64,000 bases of DNA from Gordionus sp. m RMFG-2023. Lineage: Eukaryota > Nematomorpha > Gordioida > Chordodea > Parachordodidae. The notes beneath the pieces are model-generated. The model did no database searches. It saw nothing but the letters and a program-made list of their open reading frames with translations, and was not told where the DNA came from. Shown piece by piece: positions 1 through 11,155 of this stretch (the stretch's first letter is position 1; every line of letters starts with the position of its first letter). The stretch covers positions 7,070,846 to 7,134,845 of the forward strand of contig NC_088779.1 in NCBI RefSeq assembly GCF_954871325.1. Reading direction: 5' to 3'. Position numbers and translations under genes: made by a program.

Positions 1-304
1 TCAAATAAACTAAACATTATATATATAGTCTAAAGATAATATTTAAATGCTAATGTAATAATTTGATATCTTATTTTGTTATTCAAACATATTAATCTAT
101 AAACTTATGAATGGAATACAATGTTTTTTAAATAATTTTTTTATTTAAAGTTATGAGATACCTTGTATAGTATATAAAAATCAGTATTTAATTTCAGATA
201 GGATATAATATAATGTTAAAATAGGCAGGCATTTTAAAGAAAATTGCATTTTTTTATAAAATATTGTAATAAACCTGGTACTTCTTCGTCTAGTTATTTA
301 AAAA
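1..304. repeat. Partial copy of dispersed repeat R1 (right end)
   Basis: Bases about 50-215 align by eye with the right parts of two longer copies at about 5060-5220 and 27410-27560, sharing phrases such as aaacttat.aatgga and cagtatttaatttca. A phrase near 270-300 (acctggtactt, ctagtta) also occurs at 4508 and 26813. No coding potential is seen. LINE copy I begins at about 305. Confidence 0.6.
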
Positions 305-339
305 AACAAAAGTTGATATAACACACAAAGGCAAAATAA

Positions 340-1770
340 TATCAAATAAATAGATCAAGGTGACATAGGTGGTGCAATTAAACGTATACTTTCAGATAAC
401 CAACTTTCTCCTAATGAATAAACTTTACAACTTTTCAAACAACTATATTCCGAGGTTTTCACAGATAATCTAACCATCCCTCCAACCCACCAGACTTCAA
501 TTTTTACCAGTGATGAAATAGTCAATGCTATCAATTCTTTTAACAAAAATTTAGCACGTGGTCGATGGTTCAGACCCTCCTATTATCAATACTTAATTCA
601 AAAAATCCTTCCCATAGTTATGTCATCAAGGTTTTAACAACTTTTTGTAATAACATAATTAATTATGATATCCCGATACAAACTCACCAATTCCTTTTTG
701 GTTCACGCCTAATTGTTTTATCCAAGCCAGATGGACTCGACCCATTGTAGTAAGCTCCTTCAGAAGATTAATAGCCAAAATCATAATCGAACGCATCAAA
801 CATAATGCTGTCAACATTTTAAACTCTTATCAACTAGGTTTTGGGATCAAGGACGGCTAAATAGCGGCTCCTACCTTAAGAATATACTTAGAAAACCCGC
901 CACTAGACTCTATAATATGTAAACTATATTTCAAAAATGCCTTCATTAGCCTACATCGTACCTCATTAAATTCTTCTATGAAACCTTTCCCTGTTATTCT
1001 AAATTCTGATGATATATGGATCTTTTCAAATTTTATCCAAAGAAGGCTTCCAACAAGGAGATCCATTAGGACCTCTTCTTTTTGTTTTGAAATCCATCAT
1101 CTAATCTACAAAATCACAAAATATTGACCAAGATCTTAATCAATGGTATTTAGACGATGGGACTATCTGTGGCCGTTCAGCTAATGTATTAGGCCTTAAA
1201 ACACTTGGAAATCATGCTATCGGCCTGGTACTCAACATAAATATAACAGAATTATATTTTTTAAAGAATAAGCCACAAAAGTTGGAGGGCTACAAAATCA
1301 TTGCTCCCGATAGTTTAATCCTACTTGGGTCCCCATTAGCTAATGCTACCAAGTCAGAATATTTCCTTCATAACATTTTTAAAAGCTTTTATAGCATGAA
1401 GCCCATTCTATGTCATCTACCGGCCCACCAAAGTTTATTTTTAATACGCAAATGCCTTTATATACCTAAATCTTTGCACATTTTTCGTTCATCATCTTTT
1501 TTCAAAAACAACGAATTCATATCTAATATTCAGGATAAATTTAAAATATTTATAGAAAAAATTTTAAACATTAATTTAAACTCATTCAATTGGCCACTTG
1601 CTCAGCTACCTTCTAAACAAGGCGGTTAAGATTTTTTGCCACTTAATCTTTTATCCTTATCATCATTCGTATCATATATATTATCAAACAATTCTATGAT
1701 TTCTGGCTTCATATGCCCTACCGATCGTTTATTAGATGTCGCTATTGACAAGTGGAACGCAAATATCAGT
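340..1770 (+). pseudogene. LINE reverse transcriptase, broken (copy I)
   Basis: Reverse transcriptase of the RLE-LINE family. Across frames I can read motif A as KLYFKNAFISLHR (about 945-985; the usual catalytic Asp is replaced by Tyr), motif B as GFQQGDPLGPLLF (about 1048-1085), motif C as WYLDDG (about 1145-1162, both Asp present), motif D as LVLNINITEL and motif E as LGSPLA (about 1325-1345). The longest intact stretch is 1282-1629 (115 codons), covering motif E and the thumb. The pre-RT part (DQGDIGGAIKR.LSDNQLSP) matches copy II closely. Numerous stops and frameshifts lie between motifs. The family's enzyme makes cDNA at a nicked target; this copy cannot. Confidence 0.85.
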
Positions 1771-1789
1771 GTTGTTAAAATAGCGCGCT

Positions 1790-2825
1790 CCTTTTTTCAG
1801 CAGCGGTAGCTTTAGCTGGCTACTTTTTTTAGAAAATAACGATATCCGTAGCTCACTACTTTCAGTTTTACATAATAAATACATCTAAAAAATATTTAAA
1901 AATATTTTTTATTAAATCTAAAATTATAATCCTTTTATTTAATTTAATTTTGAAATTTAAATTTATATTTAAAAATATACATTATAAATGTAGTTAGCAT
2001 TATAAATCTAGTTATTAAAAATGTGTGAGATTATTGAAGATAGCGAAATTTCTTTAGAAAATGAGAAAAATATAGATAATCCTTTCTATAATATTAGTAT
2101 ATAATATTAATATAAAATTCAAAATTAATATATTATTAATTACCTTGTGTATAATAATTATATTTTTAAAATCTTTATTTACCTTAATTTAATGCTATTT
2201 TAATATTTTTTTATAAATGAATCTAAATCTCAGATAAATTTAAATCTTGAAAATTAAAAAGGTATTTTTCTTATTTTATAATTAATACAATCGCTTTATA
2301 TAAATTAGATTTCCAGATATGTATGATGATGATAATGTAAAAGCTGCTATCGTTCATCCTAGCTTCAAGTTAAATTGGCCATACATTAATTTGACTGTCT
2401 AAAGGGCAACTTTATAGGCTGATGGTAACGTTAAAAAATGCCATGCCTAACCACGATACTAATACTATAGCAAGATCGAAACCGCGGCCTTCCATAGACG
2501 ATATTTTTGAAAGAAATAATAATAGTAATATTATTGAACCTCTGGATGCTTTTTTTAAATCGAAAAATACTCATTTATATATCTTTGATGATTTTTTTCA
2601 TATAAAAAGTGTGTTTATTAAATTTAATACTGCGTTGCGCTCAAGTGCTAGTGCTGAACGATTATTTAGTATGGCAAAGCTTATACTTTTTGATCATCGC
2701 TCTAGATTTGGGGATGACAGTACCGAAATGTTAATATTATTAAAGTGCAATAATAAATAAATTATATATATATATATATGAAACAAATTATAGTCATGTT
2801 TTTATACCAATATTTTATAAGACCA
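1790..2825 (+). mobile_element. hAT DNA transposon remnant inside LINE copy I
   Basis: The segment has no counterpart in LINE copy II and carries a hAT dimerisation domain. Its left edge (cagcggtagctttagctggctac, about 1800-1824, then ccgtagctcactacttt about 1848) resembles the G/C-rich, gtagct-containing termini common in hAT elements. I could not find a clean inverted partner or 8-bp duplication at the right edge (about 2800-2825), so the right end may be deleted. Edges are good to about 20 bp. An N-terminal-like reading MCEIIEDSEISLENEKN is at about 2021. The middle is AT-rich and not readable. Confidence 0.65.
2422..2760 (+). pseudogene. hAT transposase C-terminal (dimerisation) fragment
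   Basis: A 112-codon open stretch. Its second half reads LRSSASAERLFSMAKLI (about residues 73-89) followed by an Arg-rich turn and MLILLKCN at the end. The S.SAERLFS.A word followed by a Leu-rich helix is the signature of the hAT C-terminal dimerisation domain, through which these transposases multimerise. The residues before it (PRPSIDDIF, LDAFF, HIKSVFIKFN) fit the usual lead-in. The catalytic DDE part is absent or unreadable upstream. Typical hAT transposases run 500-700 residues, so this is only the tail. Confidence 0.8.
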
Positions 2826-3114
2826 ATAAATTTTAAAATTTTAAAACTTCACACTCCAGTAGTTCTACGAACAGGCATATTATCAACATTTAAGTTTTGA
2901 AAAAATCTGGAAATTACGACTCTTCACAAATGAACCCAGAGATTTTCTTTTTATTCGCCAAAAAGTTCAATTAGAAATTTTTAGACACAATTATGGTTCC
3001 TTTTTTAGGACTCAATTATAGGATTTTATTTTTAATTATATAATTTTTAGAAATTATAATTTTTAACTAGGTTTATATAAAATTATTGTTTGTATTTTAT
3101 GTGTTTTTTTATAA

Positions 3115-3640
3115 TTATTTAATATGAAATGTAAATTTTAAAAAAAATAAAAAATATACATAATATATAAAATCTTTAACAAAGACACTTTGATGTAAAT
3201 CATATAGAGGGAGCAAGACAAGATTAAGGAACAAAAACCAACTAACAACAGATATGATAATATACAGATGATACCGTATAATGAGAGTAACAGACATTAG
3301 GGTAAACATTACAAACAACAGTTTAGACAACCATGACAGACACGATCAAATTATAACAAACAAAGATTTAACAACCAAAATAATTATCATTTTTCAAGAC
3401 GAAACTGTGACAGATCATGATCAAAATTGATGTGAAATTCTTTACGTTTTATTATAACGGCACAAGATATAATCATAATAATAGATTTAATAATTACAAT
3501 TATGGATATAATAATAATTACAAGCCTTTAAATGACTTTAAATACCACAACAGATTTGACAACAACAGACATCCGTTTCAAAATTTAGGTGTAGCTAGAT
3601 CCCTTGTCACCATCTTAAAGTAGGCAGGGAATTAGATATT
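3115..3640 (+). other. Asn/Arg/Tyr-rich degenerate frames, origin unclear
   Basis: Two overlapping stretches on the plus strand read as strongly Asn-rich, basic protein: about 3315-3415 (QRFNNQNNYHFSRRN) and 3430-3620 (RYNHNNRFNNYNYGYNNNYK). The composition resembles the basic, low-complexity tail of some retroelement gag proteins, and a short LGVARSLVTI reading follows at about 3585. No zinc knuckle or protease motif supports this, so the assignment is a guess and the stretch may simply be A-rich sequence read as Asn/Lys. Confidence 0.25.
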
Positions 3641-3762
3641 TGAAAAAAAGTTGCGTAAAATTTATTTTTTATTTATTTTTTAAAAATTTTAACTACTAAA
3701 ATTTATGTTAAAAAATTCAATTTAACAATTTATATCTTATTTTGAGCCGATTTTTAAAATCG

Positions 3763-3900
3763 GTTAACTCAATATTTTAGCCAGAAAAAAATTATGGAAG
3801 CCATAAGATTTTGCTCATATGTGGCACAAAGGTTTGAACATCTATTAACGAAATCTCGAGGCTTTAGACAATATTTTTCTGGCTAAAATATTGAGTTAAC
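3763..3900. repeat. 138-bp fold-back element with 27-bp arms
   Basis: Left arm gttaactcaatattttagcc (then agaaaaa) at 3763-3789 is the reverse complement of the right arm ending ggctaaaatattgagttaac at 3874-3900. The loop of about 85 bases contains tggcacaaaggtttg. A second copy at about 26104-26243 keeps arms and loop (left arm one or two changes). It marks the left border of both full R1 copies, so it is either R1's own terminus or a MITE inserted before R1 was duplicated. Confidence 0.75.
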
Positions 3901-5340
3901 CTTTTAAGATTAAATCGAGCTGTTTAACAACACTAGTTAATATAATGTAAAATAAAATAAATAATAGAATCAATCCGTAAGGGAAATAGTAAGTTAATAG
4001 ACAGTGAAAGAGAAATAATAATGAGTCCAAATATATTAACATTTATATGGGAAAATTTGATACACTGTGATAAGGTTAATCCATATAGATATATGTGGCG
4101 GGTAAAATGAAATCATTTACCAAAAATATTTAAAATGATGTAAAAAATTTTACTATTTCATTACGTTTATTATTCTCCTAATGTAATTTGGGATATACTT
4201 AGAATATATTTCAGAATACCCAATAGGTTAACAATAAAATCCATATGATTTATATAAAATTTTTAAATATCTATTTTACATTAAAAATTTGAGGGTTATA
4301 TCTATAATCCCGAAATGATTATGCATTATAACAGCACTAAAATATTCTTTATTATAACTATATTTAGCTACAAATGCCGCTCAATATGAAGGGTCAAAAA
4401 ATTCGATTATTATGTTTTAAACAGTGAAAAAGGGTTGGAAAAATGAGATGAGGAACAGATAAGATATTAGAGGAAAGGTATATATATTTTATAAATTTTT
4501 TTATTTTACCTGGTACAACTTCGGCTAGTTACAATAAATATAAATTTACATTTAATTACCATATTTCTCGTTGGCATATATAAAATATTTGACATTAGCC
4601 GTCAAAATTTTAGCAGAGCCCAGACATTGTATATATTTTGGATAAGGACATAAAAATCTAACTTTAAGAAACTTTATCTGTAATTAGTTTTTTAAAATAT
4701 TTTATATTAGGAGCTGTTTTCTTCGAGTAATAGTTTATTTTCTTAAGAACCTAAAGAGCTAATCTTGCTCTCTATCAAAATCTAATTTATTCGATTAACC
4801 TAAGATATACGCCATATACTATCATTAGACATAATGCAAAAACTTGTACATTAATAGACAGATTCTCCTTCTAAATAGCTCATGAGATGAACAGATAAAA
4901 ATGTCCCACATGATTAAATCAAGGTTTAATTTTCTGTTGCATTAGAAAAAAGAAATTTGTTCCAAGAACAAAAAAATAAATATTATAAGAAATAAAGGAT
5001 CATTTTCAATTAAAATTTAAAAGTTTAGAGATTATATTTATATGAAAATAGATTAATGTGAATCACCTTATTCTATCATTTAAACAAATAAACCTACAAA
5101 CTTATTAATGGAAGTGAAATGTTTTTAAAAATTATATTTTTATTAAAAGGTTTTGAATAAGTGTATAATAATCAGCATTTAATTTCAAGAAGAATGATAT
5201 TATATAATATGGGAAGATTTAATAACCGGGGATAATATTTAATCCATATAAATATTTGATAGATAAAATGATAATCATTATAGATAGAATCGTTTTTTTT
5301 ACCTTGAGCTCCTTCATCTATTACAGAAAGATTTACGATT
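3763..5340. repeat. Dispersed repeat R1, long copy
   Basis: About 1.57 kb shared in direct orientation with 26104-27660, with the same order of words (for example caatccgtaagggaaa at 3970 and 26319, and cctggtac followed by ggctagttacaata at 4508 and 26813). A right-end fragment is at 1-304. No protein motif is visible on either strand. It looks like a non-autonomous element or a piece of a larger unidentified one. Confidence 0.75.
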
Positions 5341-5394
5341 TAAATTGATTTATAAAATTATATGATTGCTCTTTTTCGCTTTTAAAATTTTACT

Positions 5395-5640
5395 TAATGT
5401 TATGGATTTAATAATCTCTCTTGCAGAATAATCGATAAACAAAAAAATAATATGTTTATAACTTTCTATAAGGGTTTTTAAAGGAGGAATGATACATATA
5501 AATTTGACGAGTTTATCTATAATTCCAATTATAAATGTGAAAGGGATGTTGAAATAATAATAATATTTCCAAAGAAATTTAGTTATCAGATAAATATATG
5601 GTTTAGAGTTAAAAAAAAATACATGTTTTGGAAAAATTCT
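5395..5640. repeat. Dispersed repeat R2
   Basis: Shares the words aataatatgtttataact, tttttaaaggaggaatgata and aatgtgaaagggatgt.gaaataat with 16870-17040. More distant relatives lie at about 28260-28480 and 44640-44880. Its position just right of R1 here and inside the mariner copy at 16.4 kb shows that it moved independently of R1. Nothing coding is seen. Confidence 0.6.
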
Positions 5641-5699
5641 TAATTAGATTTCAACATTCGCATTAATTTTTTAAAATTTTGGAGCAAATGACATTTAGA

Positions 5700-7230
5700 A
5701 GATATGAAATAAACTAAGGCAATGTTAAATGGTTTATTTTTTTAGGCATAGTAGGGAGCATAGTTTTAGTGATAAGGTTCTCTTTTATAAGGATTTGGGT
5801 TATATAGTTTTGTATAAGAACTTTAATGAATTGGATTTGGGTAGGCAGTTGATTACTGTTGGTATATTGGTAATTATGTATTTATTGATTATTATATTGA
5901 AATTTTCGGTGAAAAGGGGTACTGCGGTACTGGCAGAAATGTATGGTAATTTTAACAAGGACACTCCGGTGTTGGCTATTTATGTTAAAAAATTAGCAGA
6001 TTGGAAAGTAGTCTAAAAGATGTTTTAGATGAAATCAAGGCTGAAAATGGTTTTGAGAGGTCTGGGAAGATTATCAAGGAGTAAAAGAGATATAAGAAGT
6101 CATCAATGCGTTGATGAGATTGAACAGATATTCCGTGAAGTGCCATACATGTGAGCAAAATAATAACATTTGGAAAAATAATTACAAGGAAAATAATGGA
6201 GTGTCAGTAAATAAAAAATTTGAGGGAATTACCATTTGCCATCATTGCGAATGGTGGGGACACAAAAGGGAAACTTGCGTGGTCCCCAAAGGTTTAAAGA
6301 TGGGTTTCCGTTAAAGAAATCTGAAGTAGGAAATGCCAACTTAAAAATGGTCAGTATGAACGTGGCTAGAATATGTTTTAGAAGTAAAAAGCGGGGACAG
6401 GTGGCCGTGGACTGCATCGAAATATCTCAAAATTTGCATTGATCATATAGGAGTCGGGGCTTCGAGAGGGAAAATATTTTATAACATAACATTTGATTTT
6501 GTTAGTGGTGATAATGGGAGGGAGAAAATAAAAATAAGTAGTCATTCTCCTAATTTCCCTGAGAGGGAGGTTAGTCGGTTTAAGTGGGAACAATATTCGA
6601 GGAATATTGTCCGTTATTCCCTTAGAAGTAATGTCAGGAATTTTATTTGGGAAAAATGTCCCAAAAATCTTATTAAAAGAAATGTAAGTGCCAGTATAAA
6701 GCCTTTAAATTCTGAGTTGAATTTAGGGAACAATGTGAATTCTAATGAAATTGTTATTTCCGATAGAATAAACACTGACTCTCCGATTGAAACATATGAC
6801 AGAGAGATTAGATGGACCATGTACGTGTCCGAGGGTTAATTTGGAAGTTGACCATAGGAATATAGAGATGCTGTTTGACACCGGGGCATTTCTCTAATAT
6901 CTCAGGAGAATTTTTATAAGTAATGGTCTAGGGGTAAACTTGAAAAAGAGGCTATGTGCGTCAAGCAATTTGATGGGTCGGAAGTTGCCGTAATCTTTTT
7001 CCTGGATTTATGAGTGGTGAAGGAAAGTGTGGAAACCATCATGGGGTGGAGTTGGATTGTTCAGTTGGGTCCCTATAATAATTTTTGAAATATTTTTGCA
7101 AAACCGGAGACTACAAATGAGACTAAGAACATGAGGCTGGCTAATAATGTTCGAGATAAAATTTGGGGAATAGAAGGGATTCAATTGTAAAGGAAGGGAG
7201 GTTCAACCCGAAGGTTTAGGCTCATCTTAA
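5700..7230 (+). mobile_element. LTR-type retroelement fossil: gag and protease region
   Basis: A broken, old element. A gag-like stretch begins near 5729. A CCHC zinc knuckle is readable at 6235-6276 (CHHCEWWGHKRETC), with a degenerate second knuckle about 6372-6415. An aspartic-protease active-site word (LFDTGA) follows at about 6870. Gag, knuckle and DTG protease in this order is typical of Gypsy/BEL-like LTR elements. I could not recognise reverse transcriptase, RNase H, integrase or flanking LTRs, so the family and both ends are open. The element carries many breaks. Confidence 0.65.
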
Positions 7231-8040
7231 AGCAGTTGTAAATTATATTTATGTGAAATTGGATAGATAGTTATGTGGATATATTATACATATAAAACGA
7301 GAACTTAGAAGGATATATTTTTATTTCCTATCAGAGTGTAATATGGATAATTATTTACATGGTAATACAATATAGTAATTTTAATATTACGGCTCTCAGG
7401 GATAAATAAAAAGTGGAATAAAGTTTGAAATTACGGTGGTTGGCTTATGTGAGAAGGGGACAAAAACATTTTTCTTGTATGTTTTTATATTATGGAGAAT
7501 TAAGGTTATAGAAAACATTCTTATTTTTGGTTTATGTTTTATTTATGGTATTATAGGATGAAAAGTATTACGGCTGGGAATAAATAAAAGTTGGAGGAAT
7601 AATTTGAATTTGCGGTGGAAGGCTTTTTGTAAGAGGGAGATAAAAACATTTTTCTTGTATGTTTTTATAAGTCATAAGATGGGAAATATTTTTTTTTTGG
7701 TTGGCACGTGCGGTGTGTTTTGTTTTTTTCCCTCCCCCCTTTTAGTGTATATTTTAATGGTCCATGTATTCTTGGCCAGGCCACAAAAGGGAATATGAAA
7801 TGTTTTGTTGAAATAAAAAAAAGGGAAAGTGGTAGAGTGATGCCTGGTCGATGTTTTAATTTTGTTGATTGATAAATTACGCAGTTAATTGTAAACAAAT
7901 GGCAGAGTTTTTTTTTAAATTTTTTTTATAAAAATACATATAAAAATTTACAATGTATTATAATAAACGAAATTAAAATTTATATAAATAAAAGTTTACA
8001 ATTCATATTAATAAACGAAATTAAAATTTGTAAAAATAAA
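7231..8040. repeat. Noncoding stretch with a 177-bp tandem duplication
   Basis: Two similar units lie at about 7393-7494 and 7570-7675. Both contain aataaataaaagt.gga, then cggtgg.aggctt, and the identical acatttttcttgtatgtttt. The surrounding sequence is G/T-rich on this strand and follows the gag-protease fossil, so it may be its 3' untranslated or LTR part, which is inference. From 7900 to 8040 an ~60-bp AT-rich phrase (aataaacgaaattaaaattt) is also repeated twice. Confidence 0.5.
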
Positions 8041-8665
8041 AATTGAATTTGATTCGCAAATTCTAAGGGAGAAGATCTGAATAATTTCTTCTGTAATCGC
8101 ATTAACGCCTTGTCAGGGAATATTCTCATTGTTGCTGGATGGAAACCACGTCAAGATTTGTAGATCTAGGGCATTTTTACCTCCAAGTCACCCTGATCAA
8201 GAAAAACAACGGCATGACATTGGGAGCGAGACCCGTGAATGAAAATTAGCCACCGACCCTCGGAGCTCGACGCAGGAGGTGCTACAACTGCCAGGAGGAG
8301 GGCCACCTGAGACATCATTGTTCTCAGCCATCCAGGGAGGCCCGCGTGCCCATGGGAGTAGTGTCGGAAAATCCGCGAGTTGGAACTAACGATGGTCGGA
8401 AACGTACGTATCGTGAGGTGGAGCCGGGACAGCCAACTATCTCAGTTCCTATAAGGCTTGATACGAATATCGATCGGCATCCTCCAACTATCTGAAATTA
8501 CGATGCCCGTGTCCAGACACCGAACGGATCTCGAGGTCCAAATGAAGGAGACCTGCTGCAAAGAGCTGTGGTAGCTTTGGCCACCGAGGTCCCTCAGACA
8601 GTTCGTTCTGATGAATTTTGGGGAAACCCCATGTCCGCTTAAGGAGATTATTCGCGGAGGTATTC
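8041..8665 (+). mobile_element. Retroelement gag-like fossil with CCHC knuckle
   Basis: A patch of clearly higher G+C than its surroundings. Around 8271-8330 it reads RRRCYNCQEEGHLRHHC, a standard C-x2-C-x4-H-x4-C zinc knuckle preceded by basic residues, the hallmark of retroelement nucleocapsid regions. The downstream reading runs about 100 residues without a recognisable protease. It is broken and old. Family unknown: LTR-type gag is most likely, though some LINE ORF1 proteins also carry such knuckles. It is not obviously the same element as the 5.7-7.2 kb fossil, since codon usage and G+C differ. Confidence 0.6.
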
Positions 8666-9690
8666 TTATGGCTTTAGAGTAAGTTAACTTATTTTTTTTG
8701 GCATCACATCGCAGCCGCAAATATATAGATGTATTTATGTATATAAATAGATAATGTTTGTACATGTTATATTTTTTTTTATATAGGCATTCCATTGGCC
8801 CATAAAGGGGTGGCATGTCGTAGTTTTATATACGAATTTATATTAATTTTTGCATAATGCCAATCAACCAAAATAAATAAGATTGGTTGGATTATAATTA
8901 ATATTAAAGAACACGTGATATAAAAATGTTTTTATAGTGTTAGAATAAAATTATAGATTATTATGATTTTTCTGATAAAAATTGTGGAATTATTTTTTTC
9001 TTTCATATAAAAAAATTGATTATTAAAAAATCATATTAATAAAATATTATAATAAAAGTATTGTGTTTTTACAAAATAACTGTCTTGAAATTCTTAGAAG
9101 AGATTCTCATTGAGTTAATTGCCTTGAATTGTAATTGGAGTGTAGAAAGAGATTTCAGTTAAGGGTATATATTTTTTTTAGCTTTTTACAATTAGTAAAC
9201 TCCTCAGCTATAATAAAAAATTTAATCATAGTATATCACATGGTATTGATAAGTGTGATTAAAATATTGATTTAGTTTTATGGTAAATTATAAAATCAAA
9301 TTTTCCTTAAAATAATTTAATTAATTTAATTCTTTCCATTTTTCTAATTAATTTTAGGATTTCAGAAATAAATTTAATATAAAGGGTTCGCGATTTGTCT
9401 TTTCTCTTGATGTTTCGATAGATAAGATTTAGTGAATAAAAATTTTGCAATATTAAATTCGCACCAAAATTCCTCCGAGATAAAATTTTGCTAAAATGTG
9501 TTTAGCGATAAAAGCTTTGCTGAATTGCAGAGGCAAAAAATATTATGATAATCAATTTTATCAAATAATATAATTGCGCTTTTAAACTTTACATACTCTT
9601 AAATATAATGAAGTAGAACACTATCAAAAATCTTAAAAATGCTAACGAATTGATGTGTTTACTACTTTATAAAACATTTAAAGAATGTAT
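8666..9690. other. AT-rich stretch, nothing recognised
   Basis: No coding frame, inverted repeat or tandem array was found that I can support. A short G/C-richer phrase at 8785-8820 (cattggcccataaaggggtgg) may be the edge of the preceding retroelement. The stretch ends at the mariner remnant. Confidence 0.5.
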
Positions 9691-10774
9691 TTTTATACTT
9701 CACTTCTCTATTTTTATACTTCACTTCTCTATTCTTAGCAAATCTTTTTTCATTTTTTTTTATCCTACATAAGAATTTTGTGATGTCCTAAATTTTTATT
9801 TTTTTAAATTTCACTTAATTTTTATTTATCTTTGGAAATCAAATTTAATTTATTAATATCTTTGGCATTTCTAATTATTTCATTATAATTACGATGTATA
9901 TATAGTAAGAAATAAAAAATTTTTTTAAGCATTAATAATTTCCATTCTTCTAAATTTTGAGGTCTCCATATTTTCATAATAATTCTTAGCATTCTTCTCA
10001 GATATTTCTCTCTCTCCATGCTCTATAGAAGAACTAATTCCTCTTCGTTATTAGGATTTGGTTTCTGACAAAATCCTCCATTGAAAAAATATTTTTTCAA
10101 TGGGATTATGATAAGGGCCATATGGGGGTAAATATTTTATTGATGTCCTCTTCTTTACAATTCACTAATTGTATTGTTATGATAAAATGGAATATTATCC
10201 ATCACAAAAATTATATTCATCATATTGCTTTCTTCAAAATGAGTTGGTATTCAGTTACAAAGTGGCTAAAGTGTATAGATTACAGAGGACATCAAACATC
10301 TCGATATGAGTATTCTTTGCGAATCTCGATATTTGATTAATTATTTTCTCTAACTGAACATAGTGAAATCCTTTTAATACCTAAATCCTGATAATAACCG
10401 TAATACCGTATTTTTTGATATTTCTACATCATGTCTATTTAATCATTTCACATAACTTATATAAAGATAAAGTCCTATCCAAACTATACAATTTATTTAA
10501 TTTCTTGGTGCTATATTCCATATTGAAATTAGAGTATATTATATTTGTCACAGCATAGTTTTATAGCTTATTTTAAAACATGATGCTATATTTATGATAC
10601 TATACTTTTTAAACTCCAGCCAAAAAATATTAATAAAAATGATTGACAAATAGATCAAAAATTAAGTAAAATATAAGGAGAAAAAAATCTTAAAATACAA
10701 AAAATTGTAATGTGTAGGATAAAAAAAATAGGAAAAAGAATTGTCAAAAATGACATAAAAATTAAGAAATGAAG
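9691..10774 (-). mobile_element. Tc1/mariner (IS630-like) transposon, copy A
   Basis: The terminal inverted repeats are degenerate: the left end (ttcacttctctattctta..aaatc at 9720) pairs with the reverse complement of about 10700-10774 (ttcatttcttaatttttatgtcat). Copy B at 16435-17616 has the same ends in better shape. The left end is locally doubled: atttttatacttcacttctct occurs twice in tandem at 9690-9730. A TA lies next to the left end (9717-9718). Length about 1.06 kb, normal for a mariner-type element. It encodes a transposase on the minus strand (separate entry). Confidence 0.75.
9800..10440 (-). pseudogene. IS630/Tc1-mariner transposase, broken (copy A)
   Basis: Read on the minus strand, about 10215-10185 gives FVMDNIPFYHNNT, the DN-containing second catalytic block. 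About 10135-10085 gives PPYGPYHNPIEKIFFQW, matching the PPYSP.LNPIE....W block that carries the last catalytic acidic residue of IS630/Tc1 transposases. Downstream, NAKNYYENM (about 9990-9960) fits the C-terminal helix. The first Asp and the DNA-binding part toward 10440 and beyond are not clear. Stops occur between the blocks. The same C-terminal region recurs at 22130-22300 and 23310-23450. Confidence 0.75.
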
Positions 10775-11155
10775 AAAATTAAAATAGAAAATGAATAAAT
10801 TATTTTTTAAAAAGACAAAAAAGAATTATTAAAAATGGGTAAAAAAATAAATTGAGAAAAAATAAGAAAAATATAGATTAAAAATGACTTAAAAGAGAAA
10901 TAAGATAAGAAGAAAAAAAATAAAGAAAATAAAAAAAATTGACCAAATTAAATTTTTTTATAAAATATCTTAAAAAATAACGATTTTGCTTTTTGAATGA
11001 GAATTTTCCTTTCCTTTTGGGAATTTTATTGTTTTGATTGCACCTTTTCCTTTTTTCCCATTTCTGTTTGACACACATGATCGGATTTTTCCCTTTATGA
11101 CCGGACCTTTTCCTTTTTGATTGGACCTTTCCTGAACCCTTCAGAATCAAAGTAA
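10775..11155. repeat. A-rich tract and short minisatellite (ggtccgatcaaaaagg type)
   Basis: 10775-10980 is A-rich and similar to 17620-17680 in unit B. From about 11030 to 11150 a 20-25 bp motif repeats loosely; on the minus strand it reads aatcaaaaaggaaaaggtcc. The same motif occurs at 17690-17745 and, better preserved, at 57355-57480. Confidence 0.55.

Larger units (their letters stand above)
305..3085 (+). mobile_element. RLE-type non-LTR retrotransposon (LINE), copy I, interrupted by hAT sequence
   Basis: Aligns with copy II (about 37187-39130) from about 310 to 1766 and again from about 2825 to 3085. Between these points the LINE sequence is replaced by hAT material, so about 560 bp of LINE seen in copy II is missing here. 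Order: pre-RT linker, reverse transcriptase, thumb, then only the very C-terminal tail of the endonuclease region (FLKNL, LFTNEP-like and FLFIR-like words in copy II). The family is inferred from copies II and III, which retain the CCHC knuckle, the PD...D motif and the N-terminal finger. Many stops and small indels make it a dead copy. Confidence 0.85.

Noticed and set aside
3115-3640. Host RNA-binding protein with Asn/Arg-rich repeats
   Set aside because: Two different frames are needed, and Asn/Lys/Tyr richness is expected from AT-rich DNA; listed only as an unclear stretch.
8442-8816. 124-codon minus-strand frame
   Set aside because: It overlaps the plus-strand gag-like patch antisense and has no motif; it is a shadow in a G+C-richer stretch.
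10878-11150. 90-codon Lys-rich minus-strand frame
   Set aside because: It is produced by the A-rich minisatellite and adjoining A tracts.
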